A stretch of 26,498 nucleotides of DNA. Origin: Chara braunii (Eukaryota > Streptophyta > Charophyceae > Charales > Characeae). Where the stretch lies: the NCBI GenBank assembly GCA_003427395.1, contig BFEA01000247.1:1949311-1975808 (forward strand). Direction: 5' to 3'. Of the stretch, positions 9,500 to 19,081 are shown one piece after another (position 1 is the stretch's first letter; each line of letters starts with the position of its first letter). The notes beneath the pieces were generated by a model. The model was not told the origin of the DNA. It searched no databases and saw nothing but the letters and a program-made list of their open reading frames with translations. The position numbers were made by a program, and so were the translations under genes.

Positions 9500-10070
9500 T
9501 GCTACGGTAGGTCCCTTGGGAACGAACAGGACCTTGGGTTCTACTGCCAAGGCTTTGAGCCTTGGATCTGTAGTTTAGCACGCTGTCTGTTTTTTTGCTC
9601 TGGCTGACCTTTTTGAGTGCTGTTTGTCCTATATATAGTCTGTTTGACACATCGTTTGGCACTCGATCTCGTGACGACCCCTGATGATTCCGGAACCGGC
9701 TCCGGATGAAACGCGTAGGGTCTGGCCGGAGTGTTGACCCTGTTTTGTTCGACATGGACATGACGTCTACTTTCGGGTTCAACTTGATTGGCGGGTTTGA
9801 TTCTAATTTTAAGATGCCATCTGTTGCGTTCCGGAGACATCGATGTGTCGATTCACCTCCTCTTCTCTTCTCTTCTTTTCTCTTCTTCTTCTCTTCTCTT
9901 CTCCCTTTTACTGTGTGCATGGATGTTTCGCTTTGTCAACGGTCGTCATGTATGTATGTTTAGGCCTTGTGGCCGGTACGAAGGACTGATGTAGGCTGTG
10001 TGCCGGTATGGCCTGCTCCCACGAATGGTTGTGACTAATGGATGGTTTTGCGAGTATCACACTCTCACAC
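9500..10070. other. No gene; pyrimidine tract and anonymous sequence
   Basis: A CTTCT-type pyrimidine tract runs from about 9856 to 9908. The minus strand across 9541-9920 is open in two frames but with low-complexity lysine/arginine content; I do not call it a gene. Confidence 0.4.
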
Positions 10071-10143
10071 CTGTCTTAAGGGTAATCAACGCTGGCAGGC
10101 CGGAAAACAGCCAGAAACAACTCAGCGCGATTGAAATGGTTTT
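10071..10143 (+). repeat. Second copy of the 74-bp unit
   Basis: Matches 9343-9415 with two or three changes (CAACGCTGG for CAATGCTGC). Confidence 0.85.
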
Positions 10144-10148
10144 TGTGC

Positions 10149-10235
10149 AAGGGATGCTGGACCCCATTTCCAGCAGGTGTTGCTCCCCACCAATAGATCG
10201 AGCCTCCCCCGGGGAGATAGAGGTGTCTGCTCGTC
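10149..10235 (-). repeat. Dispersed approx. 95-bp repeat, copy 3 (inverted)
   Basis: Reads GGGATGCTGGACCCCATTTC, CACCAATAGATCGAGCC, GAGGTGTCTGCTC on the plus strand, the reverse complement of copies 1 and 2. It leads directly into a tandem 49-bp unit. Confidence 0.8.
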
Positions 10236-10343
10236 CCAGCGCCCCTATCTCCCATACGGGCAGTTGTTTGTCAGGAAAAAAAGATTAAAAAATCTGCTCG
10301 TACCAGCGCCGCTATCTCCCGTACGGGCAGTTGTTTGTAAGGG
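10227..10343 (+). repeat. Tandem pair of 49-bp units
   Basis: CTGCTCGTCCCAGCGCCCCT and onward to GGGCAGTTGTTTGT at 10227-10275, repeated with few changes at 10294-10343, separated by an A-rich spacer. Confidence 0.8.
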
Positions 10344-10699
10344 GAAAAAAAAAGAAAAAAAAAAGGTCGATAACTGTGTAGAGGATTCACTACTATCCAA
10401 TCAGAACTCCTTTATGTCTGCACTCATGTGGCCATACATTCTTGGGAACGACCATGATGATGATGACGCTGATTGAAAGTCACTCGCTACTATTCATTAA
10501 CCCGGGCGCTACTATACAAGCCTCTGTAACTCTCAATATGCTTGTATAACAAATCACATGCAGCGACAACTTGTGGAACTAAACTGACATAAATTTGAAT
10601 GTGTGCCTAATGCACGTGCATGTGTGTGCAAGTGTGTATGTGCTGTCTTCGCATGTTCACTATACACAACTCTGCAAAAAAAAATAAAAGAATACATTA

Positions 10700-10718
10700 C
10701 GGTGTGGCAGTGTGTGCA

Positions 10719-10786
<68 letters not shown>

Positions 10787-10795
10787 AGTGTGTGG

Positions 10796-10885
<90 letters not shown>
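10700..10885. repeat. (GT)n(GA)n compound microsatellite
   Basis: About 65 bases of GT, a short interruption (CAGTGTGTGGAT), more GT, then 58 bases of GA. The repeat stops 1 base before a library adapter, so its true length and its downstream neighbour are unknown. Confidence 0.97.
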
Positions 10886-10886
<1 letters not shown>

Positions 10887-10887
<1 letters not shown>

Positions 10888-10920
10888 TCTTATACACATC
10901 TAGATGTGTATAAGAGACAG
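10887..10920. other. Residual Nextera mate-pair junction (Tn5 mosaic ends), partial
   Basis: CTCTTATACACATCT joined to AGATGTGTATAAGAGACAG: a complete 19-base mosaic end on the right and 15 of 19 bases on the left. This is the synthetic circularisation junction of a Tn5 mate-pair library and gives the tell-tale peptide [11 protein letters not shown] when translated. It is not part of the organism. Confidence 0.98.
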
Positions 10921-11098
10921 GTCTACAACAACCTCAAACTTCAAACTGGGTCAGAGTCGGCCAGGCATTTGTTAAGGAGAATGCAATATGGGGATCCTGC
11001 CCAGTTACTTAGGAAATTGCATTTCTGCCTCATCAACCCCTATAAATTTAGCCTATAATAATCCTGTACAGCTAATAAACAAATCCTGCAAACTTCAG

Positions 11099-11144
<46 letters not shown>
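10921..11144 (+). other. Segment ending like a polyadenylated transcript (AATAAA, A46)
   Basis: AATAAA at 11074-11079, 19 bases, then 46 consecutive A (11099-11144). This is the spacing of a genuine poly(A) signal and tail, so the segment looks like a retroposed mRNA 3' end. The frame at its start ([20 protein letters not shown]) is not recognised. The 5' side is cut by the adapter junction, so the source could also be carried-over cDNA or a distant genomic site. Confidence 0.5.
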
Positions 11145-11145
<1 letters not shown>

Positions 11146-11885
11146 CCCTTCAGACTGCAAGCAAAACCGGACTCAAATGAGTAGCCTCGAACCAAGGGGA
11201 GTCCCGCGGCATGAGGGTCCTCATGGAAACAGAGGAGAGTAAAGTGTTTCACAACTGAAGTGACACGATAACCAGTCAGTCAGAGGAAAGAGGACCACCA
11301 CGCCTCCTCTTTGGAGGTAACAGTGAACCCCCAGATTTGATCTCATTACCTATAGTAGATCTTATGTTTCCTGTCACTTCCTCTCTGTACACGGAGCTGA
11401 TCACTGAAAGACAATGAGGGTATTGCTGAGACAAAGGGGGGTCGGATGGGGGGAGCGAGCGTAGCCCAGGCCCCAGGGCAAAATCAGCAAAAGAATAAAC
11501 AAGACGAAGACAAAGATGAAATCAAGCAAACCACAGAAATGCAAACAACAAACACTCGCCGAAACAAATCAGAGGAGGCGCTGTAGAAGAACATAGTGAC
11601 GTATGAGATGTGTGATTTATCTATCATCCTCTCGATCATTGGGAAGTGCGAAGGGATGCTGAAAAACAAAAAGAGTGGCAGTGAGGCCAACTCAAAAGGC
11701 AGCAGAAAGATGGCAGGCAGACCAAAGAAAAAAGGATAATGGCAGCGAAGGAAAAGACGCCAAAACTCAATCCATTAGACTAAGCCGCGAACACACACAT
11801 ATGCAAGCCCGTGCACACACACACTGCTGCTCACGTGCCCCCGCGCACACGCACACTGCTGCGCACGCGCCCCCGCACGCGCGCG
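11145..11885. other. No supported gene
   Basis: Short conflicting frames only. A GC/AC-rich passage with GCACACACACACTGCTGC-type words (11810-11888) leads into the next microsatellite. Confidence 0.45.
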
Positions 11886-11888
11886 CAC

Positions 11889-11905
11889 GAGAGAGAGAGA
11901 CAGAG

Positions 11906-11982
<77 letters not shown>
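11889..11982. repeat. (GA)n microsatellite
   Basis: About 94 bases of GA with two early CA interruptions, preceded by a GCGCGC run. Confidence 0.97.
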
Positions 11983-11984
<2 letters not shown>

Positions 11985-12345
11985 CTTTGGGAGAAGAGCC
12001 TGTAAAATGGAAGCAAGTGCAATGGAAACTTCTGTATCATTCAGCCACCCTAGGACAACCTTTGTTCCTTTACTCTGAGGCAACTAAAGGTGTTTGGTTG
12101 CACTGACGTGCATTCCTGCAAGAGACTGGTAATACACCTGATATGAGCTGATATACAGTTGCCATGCCTATGTCCGGTATGCCGATGCCGCCCATGATCG
12201 AAGTCGTCCTGCTCGCGGGCCCCTGCTTTGGTGTCCGTGTCACTTCTTTACCTCACCGAGTTGACATAACCCCCCCAGGACCAGAAGAACAGGCGTACTG
12301 TTCCGGTCACAAACCCCCGAAGCAAAGAATGAGCTGACTTGACGG

Positions 12346-12672
12346 ATGCCTGTCAGGGAAGAACGGCATCGACCAAAAGCGCCGAGTTCAAAAGAGCGGT
12401 CATCCAACCTTCACATGAATGCAACAGACCCCACGTTCGCGATGCCCAAGGTAATGCAATGGGCCGAGAACAAATTCGGCAATGCTTCTGCAGCAGAGCA
12501 TGTGAGGGCTTGGGACGAGGTTGTAGATGTCATCCTTCTCCTCGTATGGGGGCGCATATGCATGGAGCTCCTCAGGCATATGCCAAACACTGCAGGAGTC
12601 GCATCCCAAAGCCCCACCCTCGGTGGGGCATTGCCTGAGAGAGAAAACACAGCACGTGAAGGCCCCTCCTGA
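12346..12672 (+). CDS. Unrecognised ORF, possible exon
   Basis: 108 codons. The middle (TFAMPKVMQWAENKFGNASA, AWDEVVDVILLLVWGRICME) has protein-like amphipathic and hydrophobic composition, whereas both ends look like spacer. No family recognised; a frame on the opposite strand is equally open. An ORF of about 57 codons (12162 to about 12335) with MPMSGMPMPPMIEVVLLAGP lies just upstream in another frame. Confidence 0.2.
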   Translation: MPVREERHRPKAPSSKERSSNLHMNATDPTFAMPKVMQWAENKFGNASAAEHVRAWDEVVDVILLLVWGRICMELLRHMPNTAGVASQSPTLGGALPERENTAREGPS

Positions 12673-12990
12673 AGGACCTGGCGTAAGACGCAGAGTAATT
12701 TACATTCCGACTGCTCAATACTTCCCCTCACCCCTCCCTCTCTCCCTTAATCCTTCCCTCTGTGTGCTTGCTTGCTTCCTTGAGTGCTCCTGTCGTAACT
12801 CCCCCCTCGGCCTTTCTGTGGGATCGACAACATTTATTGATAACAGGAAAGCGGCTGGATGCCATGTGAGATTAACGTCATCAACCTAATAGAATTGTCA
12901 ACTAACATCAGTTCTTCCCTTCTTGTCCCGTGCATCGTATCGAAAAAGAAATCGCACCACTTTCACCAATCTTTGAAAAATACTCCCGCC

Positions 12991-13215
12991 ACTCCCATCT
13001 GTTGCACATCCAAGTCTACGCGAGTGCTGCCCATGGATGCACGTGTGCGCACACACATAACACACACCAGCCCCATCCGTTGCACGTCGAAGTGCCCAAG
13101 GATGCACGTGTGCGCACACACATAACACACGCCAGTCCCATCCGTTGCACGTGTCGAAGTCTACGCGAGTGCTGCCCAGGGATGCACGTGTGCGCACACA
13201 CACAACACACACGTA
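12991..13215. repeat. Minisatellite, three 60-78-bp units around GCACGTGTGCGCACACAC
   Basis: Each unit has CCCATC(C/T)GTTGCAC, a GAAGT(CTACGCGAGTGCTG)CCC segment (shortened in the middle unit) and GGATGCACGTGTGCGCACAC. The alternating purine-pyrimidine core is of the kind that can adopt Z-DNA. Confidence 0.85.
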
Positions 13216-14400
13216 CACACGCAGAGCAACATCCACATCCACCCAGCAATCTGCTTAGGCACTCTGCTACACATACACAGACTTTTTTATTAGGAGGATG
13301 TATCTGTGAAGTAATGAGGCACAAACAGGCAGGCAAAAGTGTGACACAACACGAGAGTGAAGAACTCTGGTGGTCTTCCCATCCACCTGATCGTTCAATT
13401 TGCCCAGCCCAGACAGCTCTCGCAATTTTTCATCACCCAGTGAAACACCAGCAGCAGCAGCAGCAGCAGCAGGAGGCAATGATTGGTCGACAGACGACAG
13501 GAGGTGGAATTTGGGAGGACGAAAAGGCCTTGGCAGTGTTGGCACCCATTCGTACGCCTTGGGAGCAAGAGAGGTGGGACCAACCACCTTGCAGCTGACT
13601 GTAACACCTTGCACTCGTCCTTTGGACAGCTTGTCCACCTCCTGTGTAGCTCACCTGCTAGCGCTCTCAGCTTGCGCTTGCATGCAAATTTACACCGACT
13701 GCTCTACACACTGCCATCATGCCGTAGACTAGTACCACCCTAGTTTGCACAAAACTCTTCAAGAAGATGACGACGACTTCTTTATTCATATTGGGCTTTG
13801 CCCTTGGGAGCTGCGCACGTGGCTGCTTATCTGCGTGAAGACCATGGTGACAACATCCATGTGTCCAGGCAGTGAGGCATCGTGCTGATGCCCAAAGCTC
13901 AGGCCATGGTTCCTTTCACCCCCAGCCCCTGGGAGCATATTAAGACCCTTCATTGCCCTTCCAGCAGTTCGACTTTGGCCTTTAAGAGTTGGTGTGGGAC
14001 TTCAATTCACAACACAAGCGTTGGAAACATACTAACGTTCCCTTCCACCCTTATGCATCTCCCTGAGTCCCCGCACTTCCCGTCCTTTCTCTCCTCGTCT
14101 TTTCTCGCCCCGTCCTCCTCTCCGTCCTTGGGAACCGTTAAGAGGCTTCTTACCACAGACTGCACCATTGACAATACTGTACTGGTAGCCCAGTTTCCCC
14201 GTTGTCAGCACACATGGGTAGGGCAGTACATATATATATATATATGTCTGCCAACGTCGTACGGTCGGAGGTGAGAGCATCCTTCCTCCACACGCACAAA
14301 GTTAACCTTTCAAATGAGAGCCACCCTCCCTACAGACAGACAGAAAGACAGACAGATAGGGTTAAACCTTTTCTCCCTCCTGCACTTGGCACTCATGGGC
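13215..14400. other. No supported gene; possible distal 3' flank of SPK1
   Basis: Includes a (CAG)8-9 run at about 13448-13472 and a (TA)n run at 14230-14245. Open frames on both strands overlap and carry no recognised family. A polyadenylation hexamer for the minus-strand gene may lie at 13781-13786. Confidence 0.45.
13781..13786 (-). promoter_or_regulatory. Possible polyadenylation signal for SPK1
   Basis: AATAAA on the minus strand, about 820 bases after the SPK1 stop. It is the first canonical hexamer I see downstream, but a 3' UTR that long would have to contain a tandem repeat and a TA microsatellite, so this is a weak candidate; plants often use variant signals nearer the stop. Confidence 0.2.
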
Positions 14401-14410
14401 ATGAGGGATG

Positions 14411-14548
14411 ATGCATGAGACTCTACCTCAGAAGTCCAACTGTGCTGTGCATAGATGGCTAGGGGACATGGGCAGGAGGCATGCATGAGAGACTGTCTAC
14501 CTGCGAAGTCCAACTGTGCTATGCATAGATAGATGGCTAGGGGACATG
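14411..14548. repeat. Tandem duplication of approx. 65 bp just after the SPK1 stop
   Basis: ATGCATGAGA...AAGTCCAACTGTGCTGTGCA...GGCTAGGGGACATG occurs at 14411-14470 and 14481-14548. The second copy has an extra GATA in the GATAGATGG part. It would lie in the SPK1 3' UTR. Confidence 0.88.
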
Positions 14549-14602
14549 TTCGCTATGAGCTCGGTCTAACATGTTTGCCGCAATGCAATTTCTGCAACCT
14601 GC

Positions 14603-16042
14603 CTAGGCTTCGGCAAGGATCGACGGCACATAGTGCGCGAGCTGTTTCGAGAGATTCTTGAACCCAAGAACGAGCTGCGAGTGAAACTCTTGGTCCTCGT
14701 CCCCGATCAGCTGTGCATGCAGCTTAATTGCTCGTCGACAGACCCCCATGAAGTCCACTAGCGCAGCGGTAAGTTTCTGTATTTCCCGCTCTGAAAACCT
14801 CGACCCGGTCTTATAAAATGCCATGCACACGCCAAGGATCCCGCTGTTCACCTGCACTGCAACACTCCCTTGGAGCAACCGCTGCAAAGAGCTCAGTCGA
14901 GCCTCCGGGGTTGCCGAGTTGCTTGCCTCTAATTCCGAGATGAGCGACTGCGTCCTCGCCATGATCATATCAGTGGCATTCTCTGCAGGTGAGAACTCCT
15001 TTGACTCGGAATTTAAGACCATCAGACGGTTTACGACGGATGGAAAAGAGCCTTCCGTGATAAGTACCGTTCGGCGCTTCCATTGATCTTCCAGGCCCCC
15101 TTGCGTCTTGCCATTCTTTGTGAAAGGAGTATCGAAAATAAACCGAGAGAAGGCCAGCCGTCTCAGCGAGTACGCTGCTCGCGCCGCCGCTACTCCCCCA
15201 GCACCGACTCCTCCCACCGACAGGCCCACAGTGGAAATCGCTGCGGGACCATTGCAGGAGTCCTCATCATTGTCAGGAAGCGGTTCCACGGATGTAATCT
15301 GCAGGTACGCCATTCCTGCCTGGAGATCCTTGGGGTCTACCGTGCGAGAGTCGGGGAAGACATTAAGATTGTGACCGCCAATCTTGGGTTCATAGATTCT
15401 GGTCAACTTCTCAACCACATCCCCCAATCGCACATCGCGAGGCTCTCTGTATACAAACTCTTTCATATCAAGCCGACCAAACTGCCGCCCATAAAACCCG
15501 ACCCTGTAGTAATTGGCATCACGAACAGGTATAGGACAACTCTCTTGCTCCACGATCGAGTCGTAAACTGTCGACAACGTGAGGTGACATTTTGCAAGCT
15601 GTCCATAGGCATGTCGACACTTCTGTACCGGGATCAGGAGCTCAAGAAGGTCCGCACAGAAGTGAAAGAGCTCTGCCTTGGCAAAAAACTTGTTCGCCAT
15701 CTGGATATATTTCACGGCCGTGTCCACTGTCAGCTTGCTCGAACCGTAACCCTCGATTTCTGCCGTGATTCGACCGAGCTCTGCCGACAACATTGGGCAG
15801 ATTCGTCGCAGAACCTCGACATGCTCGTTTCCCCAGACGGATCTCCCGACCAACGCTTGCAAGATGACGCCAGCAACACAAACTGCACACTGAGCGGCCT
15901 CGGCCCACGACTGGTGCTCCTGATGCGACTCGCACAGGTGCAGTAGCCACATGATATGAAGATCCGGCACATGGGAATAGGCCCATGCAAGGCTACAGTA
16001 GCTTTCAGCCACCGAGTACTTGTCTGGAACAAGACTTGCCAC
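14603..16042 (-). CDS. SPK1: SPK1 terminal exon f: complete DHR2 catalytic domain, 479 codons plus stop
   Basis: Acceptor TTGCCAG|GTG; ends ...YVPSILAEA and TAG. Exon residues 1-180 are the helical lobe A (AESYCSLAW, MWLLHLCESHQEHQSW, GYGSSKLTVDTAVKYIQ). Residues about 178-350 form lobe B (YYRVGFYG, EFVYREPRDVRLGD, FDTPFTKNGKTQGGLEDQ). Residues about 350-479 form lobe C (FSPAENATDMIMARTQ, QGSVAVQVNSGILGV, EDQEFHSQLVLGF). In DOCK proteins the loop after QGSV.VQVN holds the nucleotide-sensing valine that displaces Mg2+ and GDP; the motif is intact here. A Gly/Ala/Val-rich insert sits at residues 263-292 within lobe B. Coding the whole catalytic domain in one 1.44-kb exon is notable beside the short upstream exons. 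Confidence 0.96.
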   Translation of the reverse strand: MASLVPDKYSVAESYCSLAWAYSHVPDLHIMWLLHLCESHQEHQSWAEAAQCAVCVAGVILQALVGRSVWGNEHVEVLRRICPMLSAELGRITAEIEGYGSSKLTVDTAVKYIQMANKFFAKAELFHFCADLLELLIPVQKCRHAYGQLAKCHLTLSTVYDSIVEQESCPIPVRDANYYRVGFYGRQFGRLDMKEFVYREPRDVRLGDVVEKLTRIYEPKIGGHNLNVFPDSRTVDPKDLQAGMAYLQITSVEPLPDNDEDSCNGPAAISTVGLSVGGVGAGGVAAARAAYSLRRLAFSRFIFDTPFTKNGKTQGGLEDQWKRRTVLITEGSFPSVVNRLMVLNSESKEFSPAENATDMIMARTQSLISELEASNSATPEARLSSLQRLLQGSVAVQVNSGILGVCMAFYKTGSRFSEREIQKLTAALVDFMGVCRRAIKLHAQLIGDEDQEFHSQLVLGFKNLSKQLAHYVPSILAEA

Positions 16043-18704
16043 CTGGCAAAATGTACAAAACCGGCCAAAAAAAGACAACAGCATGCTCAGCATCATACAT
16101 CTCCAATGAAATAAATTATCAACACAAGGGAACTCCCACATCCTCGAGAGAATTTCCAAATCCAGGGGGTGCAGGTTGAGCAAGACATCACAGCACACAG
16201 TTTACAATCAAAAGGCCCAGCTGCGAGGAAGAGATCAAAATGACAGACACACTATATCATCTAGGGCAGGCTGGAAACCAATATCTTTTTTTCAGAAATT
16301 TCAATGTTTTCCTTTTTTTTGGTTGTTTTGTTTTGCTGGAAACCAATATCAATCTAATCCCGGAACAGAGGTATCGTCTATAGGGGACACTAGACCGAGG
16401 CCAATGTAAAACAAACTCTTCAGGAGGGTTTGGCTGATGCTGCAATCAATAACACCTGATGAGCATACTCACAGCTGGAGGACTTTGTGTTGGACTGAAC
16501 CCGGTGATGATCAGCCTGAGATACGCTGAGGCAAGTACCAGTGCGACTGTGTCTACGTGCCTCTCACTCCACTCCACAACACTCTGTATGTCTTTCGACC
16601 TTGTAAATGTCCTGATACTGTCGGCGATACATTCAAAACGTTGGACTCCTCCGAATGCACCCGGTCCCGGAAGGCGTCCAGATGCATGTAGACTGTCGAG
16701 TAGTGGAGCGAGGCCACATCCCACACAAGGCAAGGTGCAAAACCCGCGTTATGCAGACAACAGGGACAGTAGCAGCTCGAAGTCGAATGGTGGAAACAAT
16801 TTTTTTTTGCCATGTCAAACAGTGCCCACAGGGTAAAGAGGAAGCAACAAAATCTGAGGGATTGAGTGCACAACATGCTGGAGAGCTGTGTGAGCTCTCT
16901 CTGCGTTGACCCCTTTCTAGTGAATAATTAACTGCTCACCTCTCGCGAATGATCAATGGATGCATCCAGTATGTTGAGGAGCATGTTTCGCAGGTGCTGC
17001 ACTTCGCCCCAATCCCATCGGTTATCAAGCATGTCAAGGACGTCGTCCCCCCCCTGGTATCCTCGCTTCAGGCAGGCACGGAGGGAGTCTGGAGGAAGAC
17101 CGCATTCAGCAAGGAGAGCCTTACTGCTTTCTTCTGAGCCGAGCTGCTCTATCGAGTGACGGAGCTGTCGAGCTTGCCACGTCTCCTCCATCGCTCCATT
17201 ATCCCAAGCCTTCAAGACCCGTACGTCCGACATCAGTTCGGATAGTGTGATCGTCAGCATCACCTTCATCCGCGCGATGTTCTCATAGACCAGAAAAGAA
17301 TTCTGCAGATCCACAAAGCACACGAAAACAAACACCACGAAAGAGGAGGGTCAGACTGCACAGTGCATACAAGTTTTCACTCAAGGACAGCATGGATTGC
17401 AACCAGCGAATGGTTGCGCCGCCTGCTAAAGTAGGGAAATGAATGAGAGGATGGCAATAGCAGGAGGGCATGGGATGGGATAGTCGAGGGTGGTGGCACT
17501 GGTGGGACTGTGTGACGTGAACATTGGGGTGTTTTTTAGCTGCACGTAGCAGACGCTGTAGGGAGTCGGTTCCATTAACCTCTTCGTCATAGAGTATCAC
17601 GATCCTTGTGTGTCACCCATACTTGCGGCGCACGTCGTGCGCGGGACTTGCGCACGTGCGGCGCAGGCCGCAGCGCGCGAGTGGCGCCCGCACGACGCAC
17701 GGCGCATGGTCGAAATTGCAGGGTACCAATTTTTTTTTTTTTTGTCGGTTCGGTTTTCGGGGTTCGGGGGGGTCCTAGGAAAATTACGAAAATGGGCGCG
17801 AAATTTTTTTTGGAGGCCGTGCGAAGGCCCGTACTTCTTTTTTTTTTTTGAACAGTCTGAACCTGATTCGAAGTCTGGGGGGGGGAAGTTAGTTCTTTAA
17901 TTTTAGTTGTTGGACTGTCCCCCCAGCCCGCCGTTTTTCCTGGATTTTTTTTTTAATAAAAAGAAAAAAATGTAAGGGAAGAAAATCAGAATTTCTTTGC
18001 ATGAGTGTCGCCCGGCGCGTCCAACCTGTCAGAACCTCAACGGTAAGTGCAGTCTGTATGATAGGGTTCTTGCAGGCCAGATTCAGTCATGATGAGGGTC
18101 GCGATCTTTCAAAACGATCTCTTCTTATTACTTCTGAAGTAAAAAACAACGGAACTGACAGCCGGTTTTCCTGGAATTTGTTTTTTTAATAAAAAGAAAA
18201 AAACGTAAAGGAAGAACATCAGAAATTCTTTGCACGAGTGAAGCCCGGAACCTCAACAGTAATGTTCACCAACGGGCTCGCTGCACAACTCTCGACATGC
18301 ACAACAAGACAAAAATATTGGCGGTGTATCTTTCCATATTCTAGCGCAAGATTCACTCTCGTTTTGCACATTTNCAGAGTAGTGCAGCGAGGCCCATATA
18401 TGGCAATGTATCTTTCCATGTTCAAGCGGAAGATTCAGTCTCATTTGTTCAGAGATTCTCCAAAAAAAAAAAAAAAACGTTCCAGAGATACGTTACGTGC
18501 TTACCTGATTCATCGGCCCTTCGCTCTCCACCACCCAACGTATGAATGAATCTTCCACCAGAACATGGAAAGATACACCGCCATATTTTTCGTCCTTTGT
18601 GCATGTCGCCCCGCTTCCGGATTCATGTTGCCCGTTGATAAGGGCGGTTTCTTCGGTCCGATAGTGTCAGCACACGGTCAGAACATGGAAAGATACACCG
18701 CCCG

Positions 18705-18741
<37 letters not shown>

Positions 18742-19047
18742 CGAAAAGAGGCATGGCTCAAAAAAAAAAAGAAAAAAGAAGAGGCATGGCGCACAGTGCG
18801 CACCTCGCAGGGGTAGCACGTCCCCATGCGCTGCGCGCACGGCGCACCTCGTGCGCACTTTCGCGCACGTGCGCGCGCAGTGTCACCGCGCGCAATCCGT
18901 ATGGCGCAGCGCACAGCATCGCGCACCGCATAAATGCGCCGCAAGTATGGTGTCACCCCATAGCTGGCAGCAGTTTGTCACACAGTCCCACCACCCTCGA
19001 TTATCCCATCCCATGCCCTCCTGCATTTTCCATCCTCTCTTTAATGT

Positions 19048-19081
<34 letters not shown>

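Larger units (their letters stand above)
17440..19042. repeat. Inverted arms inside SPK1 intron d-e
   Basis: GAGGGCATGGGATGGGATAG and GTGGGACTGTGTGAC (17466-17515) recur inverted at 18976-19024. CATACTTGCGGCGCA (17618-17632) recurs inverted at 18935-18949. Between the paired blocks, both arms contain GC-rich sequence dense in GCGCAC/GTGCGC (17625-17706 and 18796-18958). The central 1.1 kb holds unrelated repeats, so this resembles a broken-up foldback element. Confidence 0.7.

Noticed and set aside
10887-10920. Perfect palindrome as a biological regulatory hairpin
   Set aside because: Exact identity with Tn5 mosaic ends and recurrence at two other sites show it is synthetic.
10603-11058. 151-codon ORF with [12 protein letters not shown] and then a unique C-terminus
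   Set aside because: Microsatellite translation fused through the adapter (LDVYKRQ) to an unrelated segment; an artefact.
12991-13215. Repeat array as CRISPR or as a coding repeat protein
   Set aside because: Units differ in length by non-multiples of three and both strands are open only by composition; an ordinary minisatellite.
13448-13472. Poly-Gln coding tract
   Set aside because: (CAG)n in a region with no supported gene; the same stretch is open in three frames.
15083-15946. 287-codon plus-strand ORF opposite SPK1
   Set aside because: It is the antisense shadow of the DHR2 exon; no family resemblance, while the minus strand matches SPIKE1 throughout.
16043-16198. Upstream extension of the terminal SPK1 exon to the first ATG
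   Set aside because: Residues before the CCAG acceptor are unlike SPIKE1, whereas joining at 16042 restores a continuous alignment with exon e.
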